From: Hydrogenophaga sp.
GTDB lineage: Bacteria > Pseudomonadota > Gammaproteobacteria > Burkholderiales > Burkholderiaceae
DNA length: 6,203 nucleotides
Reading direction: 5' to 3'
NCBI GenBank assembly: GCA_025458545.1
Contig: JALOSH010000134.1
Span: 1 to 6,203 of the forward strand
In this document: positions 5,747-6,203 of the stretch, piece by piece
Layout: each line of letters opens with the position of its first letter
Numbering within the stretch: the stretch's first letter is position 1
Translations under genes and position numbers: made by a program
The notes under the pieces: generated by a model
What the model saw: only the letters and a program-made list of their open reading frames with translations
What the model was told of the DNA's origin: nothing
The model's database searches: none

Positions 5747-5837
5747 TGCCTCCACGCTCCACCGCTTTGCGGGCCGCTGCCCCCCAGGGGGGCTGTTTCG
5801 CCTTGGGGCGGCCCATCGGCGAAACGGCGCGGCCCAT
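5747..5837. repeat. Palindromic intergenic element (Comamonadaceae-type, REP-like)
   Basis: The segment between the permease and M20 genes contains nested inverted repeats. A perfect 15-base palindrome, GCCCCCC-A-GGGGGGC (5779-5793), is enclosed by GGGCCGC (5771-5777) and GCGGCCC (5808-5814). A third pair, GTTTCGCC (5795-5802) and GGCGAAAC (5818-5825), interleaves with the outer pair. GCGGCCCAT is then repeated directly at 5829-5837, giving a second partner for 5771-5777. The overall string (CTCCACGCTCC, GGGCCGCTGCCCCCC, CCTTGGGGCGGCCC) resembles an intergenic repeat I recall as common in Comamonadaceae genomes; I cannot confirm copy number here. It probably works as an mRNA processing or stabilising element in the operon. 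Confidence 0.65.
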
Positions 5838-5852
5838 GGCAGAGGGTTCGCC

Positions 5853-6203
5853 ATGCTGACCTCGCGCATCAAAGCCCATGGCCGCGCGTTCGCGCAGATC
5901 GCCGCCTTCCATCCTGAGCTGACGGCGTTGCGACGGGAGTTGCACGCGCATCCTGAACTGGGTTTCGAGGAGCACTTCACCGCACGCCGGGTGGTGGAGT
6001 CGCTCAAGGTCTGTGGGGTGGACGAGGTCCACACCGGCGTGGGCAAAACCGGTGTGGTGGCGCTGATCCACGGGCGCGAACGCAGCAGTGGCCGCATGAT
6101 GGGTTTGCGTGCCGACATGGACGCGCTGCCGATGACCGAAGACAACGACTTCGCCTGGCGCTCCACCCGGCCGGGCCTGATGCACGGCTGCGGCCACGAT
6201 GGC
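5853..6203 (+). CDS. M20 family amidohydrolase/peptidase, N-terminal part (3' end outside window)
   Basis: The frame from ATG 5853 runs without a stop to the window end, giving 117 residues of a protein that is usually about 390-400 long. AGAGGG (5841-5846) precedes the ATG by six bases as a ribosome binding site. Recognisable M20 (hippuricase/N-acyl-amino-acid amidohydrolase, HipO/AmaB-like) motifs are ELTALRRELHAHPELGFEE (22-40), GVGKTGVVALI (62-72), GLRADMDALPMTE (84-96) and MHGCGHDG (110-117), where Cys113 and His115 are expected to bind the active-site metal. There is no signal peptide, so it acts in the cytoplasm. The family hydrolyses N-acyl amino acids, small peptides or related amides. 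Its place right after a DppB-type permease suggests it processes what the transporter brings in. Exact substrate is unknown, and the remaining metal ligands and dimerisation domain lie beyond the window. Confidence 0.93.
   Translation, partial: MLTSRIKAHGRAFAQIAAFHPELTALRRELHAHPELGFEEHFTARRVVESLKVCGVDEVHTGVGKTGVVALIHGRERSSGRMMGLRADMDALPMTEDNDFAWRSTRPGLMHGCGHDG

Noticed and set aside
4735..5859. Plus-strand 374-codon frame overlapping the permease in another phase
   Set aside because: It is an Arg/Ala/Gly/His-rich out-of-frame reading; the overlapping permease frame carries all recognisable motifs.
4694..6166. Minus-strand open frame of 490 codons opposite the permease and M20 genes
   Set aside because: It is an antisense shadow of two clear coding regions, with low-complexity His/Gln/Arg composition and no family motif.

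Overview
The window looks like chromosomal DNA of a Gram-negative, GC-rich betaproteobacterium, most likely Comamonadaceae (Burkholderiales). The reasons are two Omp32-type general porins in tandem, a Burkholderiales-type DUF3047 lipoprotein, a short secreted ComEA-like helix-hairpin-helix protein, and an intergenic palindromic element of a kind I remember from that family. The genus cannot be fixed from the sequence alone.

Layout. Positions 1-369 hold the C-terminal part of a porin, followed by two hairpins, the second a strong intrinsic terminator. A 184-base stretch with a leader hairpin then leads into a complete second porin (628-1614). That gene also ends in two hairpins, the second a bidirectional terminator shared with the converging minus-strand comEA-like gene (1713-2066). 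A 181-base divergent region carries a plausible promoter for a GTG-initiated DUF3047 lipoprotein (2248-3027). After a 102-base gap with an inverted repeat and a possible promoter comes the start of an ABC peptide-uptake operon: a family 5 substrate-binding protein (3130-4701), an intergenic hairpin, a DppB/OppB-type permease (4763-5743), a palindromic intergenic element (5747-5837), and the first 117 codons of an M20 amidohydrolase/peptidase (5853 to window end).

How the genes work together. The porins let small solutes cross the outer membrane. The periplasmic binding protein captures an oligopeptide-like ligand and passes it to the inner-membrane permease. The M20 enzyme placed inside the transporter operon would hydrolyse the imported peptide or N-acyl amino acid in the cytoplasm. 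The partner permease (DppC type) and ATPases (DppD/F type) are not in the window and would be expected downstream. The comEA-like and DUF3047 genes are independent units.

I found no phage, transposon, CRISPR, toxin or defence genes, and no tRNA or rRNA. The long minus-strand open frames opposite the transporter genes are codon-bias shadows. The most interesting structure is non-coding: the palindromic element before the M20 gene, whose inverted repeats interleave and so offer alternative folds. I see no convincing new multi-gene system here.
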